DNA of 62,078 bases from Pseudomonas sp. GM78 (GCF_000282475.1 NZ_AKJF01000058.1:1-62078), one strand, 5' to 3'. Positions 33,956-43,817 are shown, counted from the first letter of the stretch. Made by a program: numbers and translations. The notes: generated from the sequence alone by a model not told the origin.

Positions 33956-35176
33956 TCAAGGAAGTTCGAACAGGCCCGCCGCGCCCATGCCGCCGCCAAT
34001 GCACATGGCCACGACCACATAGCGCGCGCCGCGGCGACGCCCTTCAAGCAGGGCGTGACCGACCATGCGCGCACCGGACATGCCGAACGGGTGACCGATG
34101 GAAATGGCCCCGCCATTGACGTTCAGGCGCTCCGGAGGAATGCCCAGGGCGTCGCGGCAATGCAGCACCTGGCAGGCAAAGGCTTCGTTGATTTCCCACA
34201 GACCGATATCAGCCACGCTCAGGCCAAAGCGCTTGAGCAGCTTGGGCACCGCGACCACCGGGCCGATACCCATCTCCTCCGGCGCGCAGCCGGCCACGGC
34301 GATGCCTCGGTAGATGCCCAGCGGCTGCAGGCCCAGCGCCGCCGCTTGCCCGCGGCTCATCAGCAAGCTGGCCGAGGCGCCATCGGAAAACTGCGAGGCG
34401 TTGCCGGCGGTAATGAACTCACCCTGCACGACCCATTGACCGTGCTTCCAGACCGGTTTCAGGGCGGCCAGGTCTTCGCGTCGGGTCGATGGCCGGTTGC
34501 ATTCATCGCGATCGGCCAGCACCTGTTCATGGCCCTCTGGCTGACCTTCCTTGTCGAACAGCTGCTTGCGCGCCTGCAACGGCACAATTTCGCCATCGAA
34601 CAAACCATCACGCTGGGCAGCCGCCGTGCGTTGCTGGCTTTGCAGCGCATAATCGTCCTGGGCGGCACGGCTGATACCGTAGCGCTGCGAGACAATCTCG
34701 GCGGTTTCGATCATCGGAATGTAGGCGCTGGGCATACGTGCCAGCACCGCCTCCGACTGATTGCGGTAGGTGTTCTTGTGTTTGTTCTGGGTCAGCGACA
34801 GCGACTCGACGCCGCCGGCGATGGCAATGCTCATTTCACCGGCCAGGATGTTCTTCGCCGCCATGCCGATACTCATCAGGCCGGAGGCACACATGCGATC
34901 CAGGGCCATGCCCGGCACACTGTCCGGCAACCCGCCGGTGTAGGCGCAGAGCCTGCCGATGTTGTAGCCCTGGGTGCCCTGCTGCACGGCTGCGCCCATG
35001 ATCACATCGTCCACCGAACCCGGATCGATACCGGCACGTTCCACCACGGCCCGCACCACATGGCCGCCGAGCACCGGGGCTTCGGTGTCGTTGAACGAGC
35101 CGCGGAAGGATTTGGCCAGCGCGGTACGCGCGGTGGCAACGATTACAACGTCATTCTTGTCCATGCAAAGGCTCAC
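33956..35176 (-). CDS. fadA6: Acetyl-CoA acetyltransferase, FadA6-like thiolase
   Basis: This 406-residue thiolase has active-site Cys in [12 protein letters not shown] (near 93-95), the [10 protein letters not shown] motif, [11 protein letters not shown] with the active His (near 355), and [10 protein letters not shown] with the second Cys (near 388). It is the last of three genes with ipdF and a MaoC gene. In actinobacteria FadA6 performs thiolysis late in HIP (ring C/D) degradation, and the association with ipdF favours that role. A thiolase on other beta-ketoacyl-CoAs is not excluded. Confidence 0.8.
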   Translation of the reverse strand: MSLCMDKNDVVIVATARTALAKSFRGSFNDTEAPVLGGHVVRAVVERAGIDPGSVDDVIMGAAVQQGTQGYNIGRLCAYTGGLPDSVPGMALDRMCASGLMSIGMAAKNILAGEMSIAIAGGVESLSLTQNKHKNTYRNQSEAVLARMPSAYIPMIETAEIVSQRYGISRAAQDDYALQSQQRTAAAQRDGLFDGEIVPLQARKQLFDKEGQPEGHEQVLADRDECNRPSTRREDLAALKPVWKHGQWVVQGEFITAGNASQFSDGASASLLMSRGQAAALGLQPLGIYRGIAVAGCAPEEMGIGPVVAVPKLLKRFGLSVADIGLWEINEAFACQVLHCRDALGIPPERLNVNGGAISIGHPFGMSGARMVGHALLEGRRRGARYVVVAMCIGGGMGAAGLFELP

Positions 35177-35643
35177 TCGGTAATGGGATTGAAGGTGTAG
35201 CGACTGATGGTGTCGACCACGCAGCCGGGGCGCTCGGCGCCCTCGATTTCAACGCTGATGCGCACCACCAGCTGCACGGCGCTGCCGATCATCTCGGCGC
35301 TGGTCACCTGGCCTCGGCCGCGCACCCGCGCGCCGACTTTCACCGCGGCGGGAAAGCGCACGCGGTCGGTGCCGTAGTTGACCCCCATGGCCATGTTGTC
35401 GATGCTCATGAGCTGCGGCATGAACAGGTTGGCCAGCGCCAGGGTCAGGTAGCCATGGGCGATGCATGCCCCGAACGGCCCGTTGGCGGCGCGCTCGGGA
35501 TCGACGTGTATCCACTGTTGGTCGCCGGTCGCATCGGCGAACAGGTTGACCCGCTCCTGGGTCAACTGCAGCCAGTCGGTGACGCCCAGGTCCAGGCCCT
35601 GGGCCTTGAGCATTTGCTCGGCACTGCTGAATCGGGTGCTCAT
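35173..35643 (-). CDS. MaoC-family enoyl-CoA hydratase
   Basis: This 156-residue single-domain hot-dog protein has the R-specific hydratase motif [18 protein letters not shown] (Asp/His pair near 37-46) and [19 protein letters not shown]. It hydrates trans-2-enoyl-CoAs. It overlaps the thiolase start by 4 nt and follows ipdF by about 10 nt. In this cluster the substrate is probably a steroid-derived CoA ester. Confidence 0.83.
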   Translation of the reverse strand: MSTRFSSAEQMLKAQGLDLGVTDWLQLTQERVNLFADATGDQQWIHVDPERAANGPFGACIAHGYLTLALANLFMPQLMSIDNMAMGVNYGTDRVRFPAAVKVGARVRGRGQVTSAEMIGSAVQLVVRISVEIEGAERPGCVVDTISRYTFNPITE

Positions 35644-35653
35644 GGGGATGTCC

Positions 35654-36439
35654 TCAAGCCTGTTGCGAACTGACCGACAGCACTTCGCCGACCATGTAGG
35701 AGGCGTAGTCGCTGGCCAGGAAAATCATCACGTTGGCGACCTCCCAGACTTCGGCGGCACGGCCGAAGGCTTCACGGTCGGCCAGCTTCGCCAGCATTTC
35801 TTCGCTGGAGGCCTTTTTGAGAAATTCATGCAAGGCAATCGAAGGCGACACCGCGTTGATGCGCACCCCGCTTTCGGCAGCTTCCAGTGCGCTGCAACGA
35901 GTCAGGGCCATGACCCCGGCCTTGGCGGCGGCGTAGTGCGCCTGTTCCTTCTGCGCACGCCAGCCGAGCACCGAGGCGTTGTTGACGATGGCGCCCGTAC
36001 CGCGACGTTCCATGTGCGGCAACATCGCGCGGGTCATGCGGAAGGTGCCGGTGAGCGTCACATCGATGACCCGCAGCCATTCCTCATCGCTCATCTCGGT
36101 CACCCGCTTCGAACCACCGAGGCCGGCGTTGTTGATCAGCACATCGACACCGCCAAGGGCCTGCTCGGCGGCGGCGACCAGCGCCTGCACCTCGGCCTCG
36201 ACGGTGACGTTGCACAACTGGCCGTACACCGCCTGCAAGCCGGTGTCGGCCTTGAGCTGCTCGACCGCCTGCTCCAGGCGCCGGGGATGCACATCGGAAA
36301 TCATCAGGGCGCGGCAGCCTTCCTCGGCACAGCGCCGGGCCGCGGCGTAACCGATGCCTGCGCCAGCGGCGGCAGTGATGAGAACGGATTTGCCAGCCAG
36401 CAACTGGTGGCCAAGAACATAGGGAGGGGCTTGTTTCAC
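35654..36439 (-). CDS. ipdF: IpdF-like (5R)-hydroxyacyl-CoA dehydrogenase of ring C/D degradation
   Basis: This 261-residue SDR has TAAAGAGIGYAAARRCAEEG, NNAGLGGSKRVTEM, IVNNASVLGWRAQKEQAHYA with active-site YAAAK, RCSALEAAESGVRINAVSPS, and FGRAAEVWEVANVMIFLASD. These segments match Mycobacterium IpdF nearly word for word as I recall it. IpdF oxidises the 5-hydroxyl of the HIP-CoA derivative. The operator at 36500 is 60 nt upstream with TATACC 24 nt after its core. It is the first gene of the operon with MaoC and the thiolase. Confidence 0.88.
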   Translation of the reverse strand: MKQAPPYVLGHQLLAGKSVLITAAAGAGIGYAAARRCAEEGCRALMISDVHPRRLEQAVEQLKADTGLQAVYGQLCNVTVEAEVQALVAAAEQALGGVDVLINNAGLGGSKRVTEMSDEEWLRVIDVTLTGTFRMTRAMLPHMERRGTGAIVNNASVLGWRAQKEQAHYAAAKAGVMALTRCSALEAAESGVRINAVSPSIALHEFLKKASSEEMLAKLADREAFGRAAEVWEVANVMIFLASDYASYMVGEVLSVSSQQA

Positions 36440-36499
36440 GATCTATACCTCTGACAGAAAACACGATGTCGACAGGTATAAAGGCCGCCGGGAGCGGGC

Positions 36500-36518
36500 A
36501 CATCGTCAAAACGGACGG
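36500..36518 (-). promoter_or_regulatory. 19-bp cluster operator before ipdF
   Basis: It reads CCGTCCGTTTTGACGATGT on the transcribed strand; the right half GACGATGT is intact and the left half GTCC is preserved. TATACC follows at the expected -10 distance. Confidence 0.6.
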
Positions 36519-36573
36519 GGTGGGGTGGGTGGGGTGAGTATTGGCGGGGGTCTACAAGGGAATGCATTTCGAA

Positions 36574-36674
36574 TGTGGAAGCGAGCCTGCTCGCGAAAAA
36601 CGCCCAGACAACACGATCATTCAGACAGGTCGCGTTATCGTTGACGTCTATCGCAAGCAGGCTCGCGCCTACAC
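36574..36674. repeat. Degenerate REPIN, GTAGGAG type
   Basis: GTGGAAGCGAGCCTGCTCGC (from 36575) is mirrored imperfectly by GCAAGCAGGCTCGCGCCTAC (ending 36672). It separates the ipdF operator from the end of the large ipd operon, where it may help end transcription. Confidence 0.75.
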
Positions 36675-36685
36675 GGAGGACGGAC

Positions 36686-37564
36686 TCAACTGCCCCAGAC
36701 CTTCTGGGCCTTGGGCGCTTCGTCAAGGATCGCATCGACTGCCGCGCCCACTTCCGCTACCTGCCAGCGCGCACCCTTGTCGCGGGTAACGCCCGTGCGC
36801 CAACCGTCGCCGAGGGAGATTCGCCCACCCTGGCTTTCGAACAACTGGCCGCTGACATGCCCGGACGCTTCGCTGCCCAGCCACACCACCAGAGGGGCGA
36901 CGTTCTCCGCCGCCCAGGCATCGAAGCTGTCGTCTTCGGGTTTCTTGACCATATCCGGCATGGCGCTTTCGGTCATCGCCGTGCGCGCCGCCGGGGCCAA
37001 TGCGTTGGCCGTAACGCCATAGCGCCGCAGTTCCGCCGCCTGCACCAGGGTCAGGGATGCGATGCCACCCTTGGCCGCCGAGTAGTTCGATTGCCCGATC
37101 GAGCCCTGCAGGCCGGCCCCGGAACTGGTATTGATAATGCGCGCGGCCACCGGTGTACCGGCCTTGGCCAGGTCACGCCAGCGCCGCCCGAGAATATTGG
37201 CCAGGCAGTAATGCCCCTTCAGGTGCACGCGCATCACCATGTCCCAGTCCTCTTCCGAGAGGCTGATGAACATCCGGTCACGCAGGACCCCGGCATTGTT
37301 GACCAGCACATGGACTTCGCCGAAGGCCGCGAGCGCGGCGTCGACGATGCCCTGGGCGCTGCTCAGGGTGGTGATATCGCCATCGCTGGCGATCGCCTGG
37401 CCACCGTTCGAGCAAATCTCGTCGACCACGGCTTCGGCCGCCTCGCGCCGAATATCATTGACCACGACGTTGGCGCCTTCGGCAGCGAAGGCCAGCGCAT
37501 AGGCGCGGCCGAGCCCGCCTCCGGCACCGGTGATGATCACGGTACGACCTGCACAGATTCCCAT
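36686..37564 (-). CDS. 17-beta-HSD type 4-like SDR (beta-oxidation dehydrogenase)
   Basis: This 292-residue SDR has TGAGGGLGRAYALAFAAEGANVVVND, NNAGVLRDRMFISLSEEDWD, and active-site SNYSAAKGG. These are typical of the dehydrogenase domain of peroxisomal multifunctional enzyme type 2 and of mycobacterial Hsd4A. It would oxidise a 3-hydroxyacyl-CoA of the steroid side chain or ring. The long frame to 37684 is not used: ATG at 37564 starts the Rossmann fold. It is the last gene of the large operon, 34 nt after the FadA5-like thiolase. Confidence 0.82.
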   Translation of the reverse strand: MGICAGRTVIITGAGGGLGRAYALAFAAEGANVVVNDIRREAAEAVVDEICSNGGQAIASDGDITTLSSAQGIVDAALAAFGEVHVLVNNAGVLRDRMFISLSEEDWDMVMRVHLKGHYCLANILGRRWRDLAKAGTPVAARIINTSSGAGLQGSIGQSNYSAAKGGIASLTLVQAAELRRYGVTANALAPAARTAMTESAMPDMVKKPEDDSFDAWAAENVAPLVVWLGSEASGHVSGQLFESQGGRISLGDGWRTGVTRDKGARWQVAEVGAAVDAILDEAPKAQKVWGS

Positions 37565-37598
37565 GGAGTGTTTTCCTGTTCCTGAGTGTGGGGCGGCT

Positions 37599-38750
37599 TC
37601 AGAGCCGTTCGATAATGCTGACGTTGGCCTGGCCACCGCCTTCGCACATGGTTTGCAGGCCGTAGCGCCCCCCCGTGCGTTCAAGCGAGTGCAGCAGCGT
37701 GGTCATCAATCGCGCACCGGTCGCACCCAGCGGATGGCCGAGGGCGATGGCGCCGCCATTGACGTTGGTACGGGCCGGATCGTAATCGAGCTCCTTGGCC
37801 CAGGCCATGACCACCGAGGCAAAGGCCTCGTTGATCTCCACCAGGTCGATGTCCGCCATGCCCATGCCGGCTTTCTTCAGCGCCGCACGGGTGGCCGCAA
37901 TCGGTGCGGTGAGGTGCCAGATCGGATCATCACCCAGTACCGACAAGTGATGGATACGCGCCCTGGGCGTCAGCCCGTAGCGTTTGAGTGCCGCTTCCGA
38001 GACCACCAGCAACGCTGCCGAGGCATCGCAGGTCTGGCTCGACACTGCCGCGGTGATCGACGGAAACTGCGGGCTCACCGGCTCCAGGCTGGCCATCTTT
38101 TCCAGGCTGCTGACCCGCGGTGTTTCATCAAAGGCCAGGCCTTCACAGGCCACGATCTCACTGGCGAAATAACCGGCCTCGGCGGCCGCGAGGGCGCGTC
38201 GATGGCTTTCCAGGGCGAACCCTTCCATGTCCGCGCGGCTGATCTGCCAGTGATCGGCGATGCGCTGGGCGGCGTAGAACTGGTTGACCGGCTGGTTGCC
38301 AAAACGTGCCTGCCAGCCCTTGCTGCCGGAAAACGGGTCGCTGAACCCCAGGGGCTGACCCGCGAGCATCGCCGACGAGATCGGGATCTGGGTCATGGTC
38401 TGCACGCCGCCCACCGCCACCACGTCCTGCATGCCACTCATCACCGCCTGGGCGGCAAAGTGCAACGCCTGCTGGGACGAACCGCACTGACGGTCAACGG
38501 TAGTGCCCGGAACATTCAGCGGCAGGCCCGCGGCCAGCCAGCTGGTGCGGGCAATGTCGCCCGCTTGCGAACCGATGGCATCGACACAACCGAAGATCAC
38601 GTCGTCATAGTCTTCGGCGGGAATCGCGTTGCGTTCAACCAGCGCCTTCAATACATGGGCACCCAGGTCGATGGCATGCACATGGGCCAGGCTACCCTTG
38701 CGCTTGCCCGTGGGGCTGCGCAGGGCATCGACTATATACGCTTGGGGCAT
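37599..38750 (-). CDS. FadA5-like thiolase
   Basis: This 383-residue thiolase has active-site Cys in [16 protein letters not shown] (near 91), [36 protein letters not shown] (active His) and [17 protein letters not shown] (second Cys). The wording around GSSQQA and [21 protein letters not shown] is close, from memory, to FadA5, the sterol side-chain thiolase of Mycobacterium. It would release acetyl-CoA from 3-oxo-steroid-CoA esters. It is co-transcribed with two acyl-CoA dehydrogenases and the SDR. Confidence 0.82.
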   Translation of the reverse strand: MPQAYIVDALRSPTGKRKGSLAHVHAIDLGAHVLKALVERNAIPAEDYDDVIFGCVDAIGSQAGDIARTSWLAAGLPLNVPGTTVDRQCGSSQQALHFAAQAVMSGMQDVVAVGGVQTMTQIPISSAMLAGQPLGFSDPFSGSKGWQARFGNQPVNQFYAAQRIADHWQISRADMEGFALESHRRALAAAEAGYFASEIVACEGLAFDETPRVSSLEKMASLEPVSPQFPSITAAVSSQTCDASAALLVVSEAALKRYGLTPRARIHHLSVLGDDPIWHLTAPIAATRAALKKAGMGMADIDLVEINEAFASVVMAWAKELDYDPARTNVNGGAIALGHPLGATGARLMTTLLHSLERTGGRYGLQTMCEGGGQANVSIIERL

Positions 38751-38753
38751 GGC

Positions 38754-39812
38754 TCAGTCCTCGAAGGTGGCGCCCGGTCCAAGCCGGGCTTCGTCGCTGA
38801 GCACATAGGCGGCGACGCGGGATTTGTGGGTGGCGCGGTCGCCCCAGGACGGGTCCAGCGCCCAGGCACGTTTCATGAACATTTGCAGGTCGACTTCCCA
38901 GGTGTAACCCATGGCGCCATGGACCTGGATGCCATGGCGCGCCGCCAGCCAGCTGGCGTCGCAGCAAGCGAGCCGGGCTTGCGAGACGTAGACGTCGGCG
39001 CCCCGCTCACCCTTGGCCAGGGCGTGGGCCGCGCGATAGAGCACCGGCTTGGCGAACTCGATCTTGCTGGCGATATCGGCCAGGTGATGCTTGACCGCCT
39101 GGAAACTGCCGATTGGCTTGCCGAATTGCTTGCGCTGGGCCACGTAGTCCACCGACAGGTCAAGGATCCGCTGGGCCAGCCCCAACAGTTGGCCGGCCAC
39201 CGACAAGGCGCCACGATTCAGGGTCTGGGCCCACAAGGCACGGCCTTGCTCTCCACCGACCAGCAGGGTCTCGGGGCCAGGCTGCCAGCTCACCTGGCCC
39301 AGGCGACGGGACGCGTCGATACTGGCGTTGGCCTGCACATCGACCTGCGAGCGTGGCACCGCATGCACTTCATCGCCATGGGCCAGGATCAGCCACTCGG
39401 CCATGTCCGCATCGGGCACCAGCGGGTTGATCGGGTGCCCGATCGCCATGCGCACGCTGCCATCGGCGATGCGTGGCAGCAGGCTGGCCTTGAGCGGGTT
39501 GTCCGCCGGCAGGCCATTGAGCAGGCCGGTAATCACATAAGCGGTATCGGCCAGCGAGTCGGGGATGGCGTAGTAACCCAGTTCCTGGGTCATCAACGAC
39601 CAGGCCACATCGTCCATGCCCAGGCCGCCGAACTGCTCGGGCACCGACAAGGCTGTCAGGCCCTGCTCGGCAATCTTGCCGCGCAACTCTGCCGAGCGCC
39701 CGGCGTCGGTTTCCCAGATTTCGCGCAGCATCTCGGGGGCCGCCTCGGTCATCAGGAAACGGCTGATGGCTTCACGAAAGGTGAACTGGTCATCGGTAAA
39801 GGTAAAGTCCAT
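38754..39812 (-). CDS. Acyl-CoA dehydrogenase, small partner subunit
   Basis: This 352-residue acyl-CoA dehydrogenase is shorter than the 385-residue norm. It has RKQFGKPIGSFQAVKHHLAD (FAD and dimer contact) and HGAMGYTWEVDLQMFMKRAW but a weak acyl-binding middle domain. Steroid-CoA dehydrogenases are typically alpha2beta2 heterotetramers made of two adjacent unequal genes, and the neighbour 9 nt upstream is the larger partner. FadE/IpdE and ChsE types cannot be told apart by eye. Confidence 0.82.
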   Translation of the reverse strand: MDFTFTDDQFTFREAISRFLMTEAAPEMLREIWETDAGRSAELRGKIAEQGLTALSVPEQFGGLGMDDVAWSLMTQELGYYAIPDSLADTAYVITGLLNGLPADNPLKASLLPRIADGSVRMAIGHPINPLVPDADMAEWLILAHGDEVHAVPRSQVDVQANASIDASRRLGQVSWQPGPETLLVGGEQGRALWAQTLNRGALSVAGQLLGLAQRILDLSVDYVAQRKQFGKPIGSFQAVKHHLADIASKIEFAKPVLYRAAHALAKGERGADVYVSQARLACCDASWLAARHGIQVHGAMGYTWEVDLQMFMKRAWALDPSWGDRATHKSRVAAYVLSDEARLGPGATFED

Positions 39813-39821
39813 GGCCGGCTC

Positions 39822-40982
39822 CTATTTCGGCAGGCCGAGCATCCGCTCGGCGATGATGTTGCGCTGGATTTCGTTGGTGCCGGCGTAGATCGGCCCGGCC
39901 TGGGCGAACAGGAAACCGTCGAGCCAGCCACCGCCCGGCGACTGCGGTGCGCTGTTCAACAATTCGCCGCGGGAGGCGAGGATGCGCATGGCGGTGTCAT
40001 GCATCTTCAGGTCGAGTTCCGACCAGATAATCTTGTTGATGCTCGACTCGGCACCAATCTGCGCCCCCTGACTCAAGCGCCCGACGGTGTGATAGGACGA
40101 CAGCGCATACCCTTCGGCGCCCAGCCAGGCATCGACCACTGCCTCACGAATGCCCGGGTCGCGATCGGCGCTCTCGCGGTGGGCGTGGTACAGCTGCACC
40201 AGCTTGCGCGCCGTGGCCTGGAAGCGAGCCGGCGAGCGCAACAGCAAGCCGCGCTCAAAACCTGCAGTGGCCATTGCCACATGCCAGCCCTGGCCTTCGG
40301 CACCAATGCAGTTTTCCACCGGCACCCGCACATCGTCGAAGAACACCTCAGCGAAGGTGTTCTTGCCGTTCAGGGCCCGGATCGGGCGAATGGTCACCCC
40401 CGGGGCATCGAGCGGCACCATTACGAACGACAGGCCGTTGTGCCGGGTCGAGGCCGGGTCACTGCGAAACAGGCCAAACAGCCAATCGGCAAACAAGGCG
40501 CGGCTGGACCAGGTTTTTTGTCCGTTGAGCACATAGTGGTCGCCATCGCGGATGGCCTTGCTGGTGATCGCTGCCATATCGGAGCCGGCATTCGGTTCCG
40601 ACCAGCCCTGGGCCCACATGTCTACACTCGAGGCCATGCGCGGCAAGAAGCGCTGTTTCTGCGCCTCGGTGCCGAACTCCATCAGGGTCGGCCCGAGCAG
40701 CAGCTGGCCGTTCTGGTTGATGCGCATCGGCGCATCGGCGCCGTAGTATTCCTCTTCGAAAATCAGCCACTCGATCAGGTCACAATCCCGGCCCCCGTAC
40801 TCCTTGGGCCACATGACCATCGACAGGCGTTGCTCGAACAGCTTCGCTTCCCAGGCACGGTGTTGCTCGAAGCCTTCACGGGTGTCGTAGTTGGCCAAGG
40901 GTGCCGTTGGCTGATTGGCCGCCAGCCACTCGCGGACTTCCTGGCGAAAGGCCTTTTGTTTCGGGGTATAAGCTAGTTCCAT
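39822..40982 (-). CDS. Acyl-CoA dehydrogenase, large partner subunit (FadE30/IpdE-like)
   Basis: This 386-residue protein has an N-terminal helical domain, QGWSEPNAGSDMAAITSKA and GQKTWSSRA in the middle domain, and C-terminal GPIYAGTNEIQRNIIAERML. In the last motif Ala stands where medium-chain enzymes have the catalytic Glu (YEGT), so the base must come from elsewhere, as in isovaleryl-type or heteromeric dehydrogenases. It is paired with the 352-residue gene and lies just after echA20. It probably introduces a double bond into a ring C/D or side-chain CoA ester. Confidence 0.82.
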   Translation of the reverse strand: MELAYTPKQKAFRQEVREWLAANQPTAPLANYDTREGFEQHRAWEAKLFEQRLSMVMWPKEYGGRDCDLIEWLIFEEEYYGADAPMRINQNGQLLLGPTLMEFGTEAQKQRFLPRMASSVDMWAQGWSEPNAGSDMAAITSKAIRDGDHYVLNGQKTWSSRALFADWLFGLFRSDPASTRHNGLSFVMVPLDAPGVTIRPIRALNGKNTFAEVFFDDVRVPVENCIGAEGQGWHVAMATAGFERGLLLRSPARFQATARKLVQLYHAHRESADRDPGIREAVVDAWLGAEGYALSSYHTVGRLSQGAQIGAESSINKIIWSELDLKMHDTAMRILASRGELLNSAPQSPGGGWLDGFLFAQAGPIYAGTNEIQRNIIAERMLGLPK

Positions 40983-40991
40983 GGCAGCCTC

Positions 40992-41744
40992 TCAGAACTT
41001 CGCGTCGCGTTTTTCGACGAAGGCGCGGCGGGTTTCGGCAGAATCCGGACTGGTGTAGGCCTGCAGGGTGAAGCCCTGCTCCCAGCGGTACTTGTCTTCC
41101 AGGTTGCCGTCTTCGATACCGTTGAGGGCTTCTTTGGCAATCCGGATCATCGCCGGGCTCTTGGCGGCGATCTTGGCCGCGATTTCCAGCGCTGTTTCGC
41201 GCAACTGTTCCCTGGGCACCACGCGCTCGATAAAACCGTACTGCGCAGCCTCGGCGGCGCCGATCTTGTCGCCGGTGAAGAACAGGTAACGGACCTTCTG
41301 CACCGGGAACAATCGCTGCAGGTGCGCACCGCCTCCCATGGCCCCGCGATCCACTTCAGGCAAGGCGAAGGTGGCGCACTCGGAGGCCACGACAATGTCG
41401 GCGGCACCGGTGATGCCGATGCCACCACCCAGAACAAAGCCATGCACGGCGACGATCACCGGTACCGGGGTGCGGTGCACTGCCTTGAACGCCGCGTAGT
41501 TGCCGGCGTTGACCGCGATGATCCGATCGGGGTGGGCGTCCAGTTCCTTGATGTCGACACCGGCGCAAAAGCCGCGGCCCTCAGCGCGAATGACGATCAC
41601 CCGGACTTGAGGATTGGCACCCAGCGCCTGGACCTCCTCGGCCAGCTCCATCCATTCCTGGCTGTCCAGGGCGTTGACTGGCGGTTTGGCAAGCACCAAT
41701 TCGGCAATGCCCGCGTCGATCTGTGTAGTAAATGCTTGACTCAT
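40992..41744 (-). CDS. echA20: EchA20-like crotonase of ring C/D degradation
   Basis: This 250-residue crotonase has IVIRAEGRGFCAGVDIKELDAH, VAVHGFVLGGGIGITGAADIVVASE (oxyanion hole), FALPEVDRGAMGGGAHLQRL and a C-terminal RRAFVEKRDAKF. These segments correspond well, from memory, to EchA20, which opens ring D of the HIP-derived CoA ester. It lies in the same operon as ipdC, ipdB and ipdA. Confidence 0.87.
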   Translation of the reverse strand: MSQAFTTQIDAGIAELVLAKPPVNALDSQEWMELAEEVQALGANPQVRVIVIRAEGRGFCAGVDIKELDAHPDRIIAVNAGNYAAFKAVHRTPVPVIVAVHGFVLGGGIGITGAADIVVASECATFALPEVDRGAMGGGAHLQRLFPVQKVRYLFFTGDKIGAAEAAQYGFIERVVPREQLRETALEIAAKIAAKSPAMIRIAKEALNGIEDGNLEDKYRWEQGFTLQAYTSPDSAETRRAFVEKRDAKF

Positions 41745-41762
41745 GGTTGTCTTCTCCAGTGC

Positions 41763-42893
41763 TCAGCGGGCCTGCTCGATTGAAGATGGGCTGCAGTTTT
41801 CCTGCGCCCGCGCAGGCGTTTGTTCGTGTTGTCGGGCCATCAGGGCATCCAGGCAGCGTTCGGCTTGCCCGGCAATTTCCTCGATCACCTGCTGGCAGGT
41901 CTTCAGCTCACCGATGGCGGCGGCGACCTGGCCGCTGGGCAGAATCCCCTCGTCCGGCACGCCGTCGATCATCGAGCGCTGCAGCAACACCGGCTGGTTG
42001 GCGGCCATGACCGTTTGCGACACCGCACCGGGGTCTTCCTTGAGGGCCTGGCGTAGCACTGCGAACAAATGCCCAAGGCTCATGCCGGTTTGCTGTTTCC
42101 ATTTCCAGGCGCTGCGCAAGGCGATGCGCAGGCGACCGAGTGACCCGGCCTGCTCCAGGCGGTTGATGAACGGGTTGTCGATCATGCGGTGGCGCATGCC
42201 GTCGACCGCAGTGGTCACCCGGACCCGCTGCGGGTCGCTGACCTTGAGGTAATGCACCAGGGTGGCTGCAGGTGTCGGCGAGTCACGGGTCATGAGGAAC
42301 CTTGTGCCCATGGCAATGCCACAGGCTCCGGCGGCCAGCGCTGCGGCCAGGCCCCGTCCGGTGGAGTAACCCCCGGCGGCAATCACCGGCACCGACACCG
42401 CATCCAGTACTTGAGGCAGGAGGATCGAACTCGGCACACCACCGGTGTGCCCGCCGCCCTCACCGCCCTGGATGGTGATCATGTCCGCGCCCAGTTCCAC
42501 GGCCTTGAGGGCATGCTTGAGCGCCCCCACCGTCGGGATGCACAGCACCCCGGCCGCCTTGAACCGGGCAATGGTCTGTTTGTCCGGGCCTCGGCCATAA
42601 CTCACTGCGCGCAAGCGGTAGCGAATCGCGAGGTCGACGCACTGCCCGGCGTTCTCCTGGAACATGTGGAAGTTCAGGCCAAAATTGCTGCCACCGGTGG
42701 CGGCTATCACCTTCTGGATTTCGCCCTCCAGGACATCGCCAGCAATGGTTGCACCGGCGAGAAAACCGAAACCGCCAGCCCGGGTCGTGGCGATCACCAG
42801 GTTGGCGTCAGCGACCCAGCCCATGGCAGTTTGCACAATCGGATAGCGGCACCCCAGGGCTTCGGTCAGCGGCGTGCTCATCCAGCGGCTCAT
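41763..42893 (-). CDS. ipdC: IpdC-like flavin-dependent oxidoreductase (nitronate monooxygenase fold)
   Basis: This 376-residue FMN TIM-barrel protein has CRYPIVQTAMGWVADANLV, TIQGGEGGGHTGGVPSSILLP, AAGGYSTGRGLAAALAAGACGIAMGTRFLMT, and VTTAVDGMRHRMIDN. Database names for this fold are 2-nitropropane dioxygenase, but the sequence and the adjacent ipdA, ipdB and echA20 point to IpdC, needed for ring C/D breakdown. It overlaps the upstream crotonase gene by 4 nt. The C-terminal 15 residues are low-complexity. Confidence 0.87.
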   Translation of the reverse strand: MSRWMSTPLTEALGCRYPIVQTAMGWVADANLVIATTRAGGFGFLAGATIAGDVLEGEIQKVIAATGGSNFGLNFHMFQENAGQCVDLAIRYRLRAVSYGRGPDKQTIARFKAAGVLCIPTVGALKHALKAVELGADMITIQGGEGGGHTGGVPSSILLPQVLDAVSVPVIAAGGYSTGRGLAAALAAGACGIAMGTRFLMTRDSPTPAATLVHYLKVSDPQRVRVTTAVDGMRHRMIDNPFINRLEQAGSLGRLRIALRSAWKWKQQTGMSLGHLFAVLRQALKEDPGAVSQTVMAANQPVLLQRSMIDGVPDEGILPSGQVAAAIGELKTCQQVIEEIAGQAERCLDALMARQHEQTPARAQENCSPSSIEQAR

Positions 42894-43801
42894 GCCTGCT
42901 CTCCGCTGGCGGCAGCTTTGTTCGCCTGGGCCATGGCCTTGGCGTCGAAGCCGCCGAGTTTGTCACCCGACAGCAACTCGTTGTGCGCATGGGCGAAATG
43001 GTGCCAGGCAAAGGCGGCGTCCATGGCCGTGCGCTTGCCCTGCAGGTCTTCAACATGATTGATCGCCTGCTTGGTCAGGGCCAGGCCCATGCGCGGTTGA
43101 CGGGCAATGTTGGCCGCCAGCGCGTAGGTAGCCTGCTCCAGCGCCTCGCGAGGCAATACCCGATTGACCATGCCCATCTGGTAAGCGCGCTCGGCGCTCA
43201 TGCGATCACCGGTGAACAGAAACTCCTTGGCGATGCGCGGGTTGAGCTCATAGGGATGGGCAAAATACTCCACCCCCGGAATGCCCATGCGCACCACCGG
43301 GTCCTGGAAAAAAGCATCGTCGCTGGCCACGATCAGGTCGCAGACCCAGGCCAGCATCAGCCCCCCGGCGACACAGGCACCCTGGACCATGGCAATGGTC
43401 GGTTTGGGCAATTCGCGCCAGCGCCGGCACATGCCCAGGTACACCTCCTGCTCGCGGGCATAGAGCTGCTCGCCGCCAGGCTTATTGGTGTGGTCCCACC
43501 AGAGGTGCGCGCGCTCGAACGGTTTGTTGATGTCCCGTCCCGGCGTGCCGATGTCATGGCCGGCGGAAAAGTGCTTGCCGGCCCCACGCAGCACAATGAC
43601 CTTGACCGCATCATCGTTGACCGCCTGGCGCAACGCCGCGTCCAGCGCATAGGTCATCTGCGAGTTCTGCGCATTGTTGAAGCCTGGCCGGTTCATGGTC
43701 AGCGTGGCGATACCCTCCGCCACGGCGTACAACACCGGCTCCTGCGTTTCGTAGACCGAATGGTCTTCACGCTGGACGAATTCACTGTCAGGGCTGTTCA
43801 T
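42890..43801 (-). CDS. Enoyl-CoA hydratase/isomerase family protein, long form
   Basis: This is a 303-residue crotonase with an insert GRDINKPFERAHLWWDHTNK (near residues 89-108) between GKHFSAGHDIG and the oxyanion-hole VQGACVAGGLMLAWVCDL. It is thus about 45 residues longer than EchA20. The last 60 residues form an extended helical tail. It is encoded between ipdB and ipdC with an ATGA overlap, so a role in CoA-ester hydration or isomerisation in the same pathway is likely. I cannot name its ortholog. Confidence 0.82.
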   Translation of the reverse strand: MNSPDSEFVQREDHSVYETQEPVLYAVAEGIATLTMNRPGFNNAQNSQMTYALDAALRQAVNDDAVKVIVLRGAGKHFSAGHDIGTPGRDINKPFERAHLWWDHTNKPGGEQLYAREQEVYLGMCRRWRELPKPTIAMVQGACVAGGLMLAWVCDLIVASDDAFFQDPVVRMGIPGVEYFAHPYELNPRIAKEFLFTGDRMSAERAYQMGMVNRVLPREALEQATYALAANIARQPRMGLALTKQAINHVEDLQGKRTAMDAAFAWHHFAHAHNELLSGDKLGGFDAKAMAQANKAAASGEQA

Positions 43802-43817
43802 GCTCGTGTCCCTCGCG

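Noticed and set aside
37530-40976. A 1148-codon open frame on the plus strand opposite the thiolase and acyl-CoA dehydrogenase genes
   Set aside because: It is antisense to four genes with clear family motifs, has a composition typical of GC-rich shadow frames and shows no domain of its own.
41763-42893. Nitronate monooxygenase for nitroalkane detoxification
   Set aside because: The fold is right, but the gene is embedded between ipdB and echA20-like genes and the motifs match IpdC more closely.
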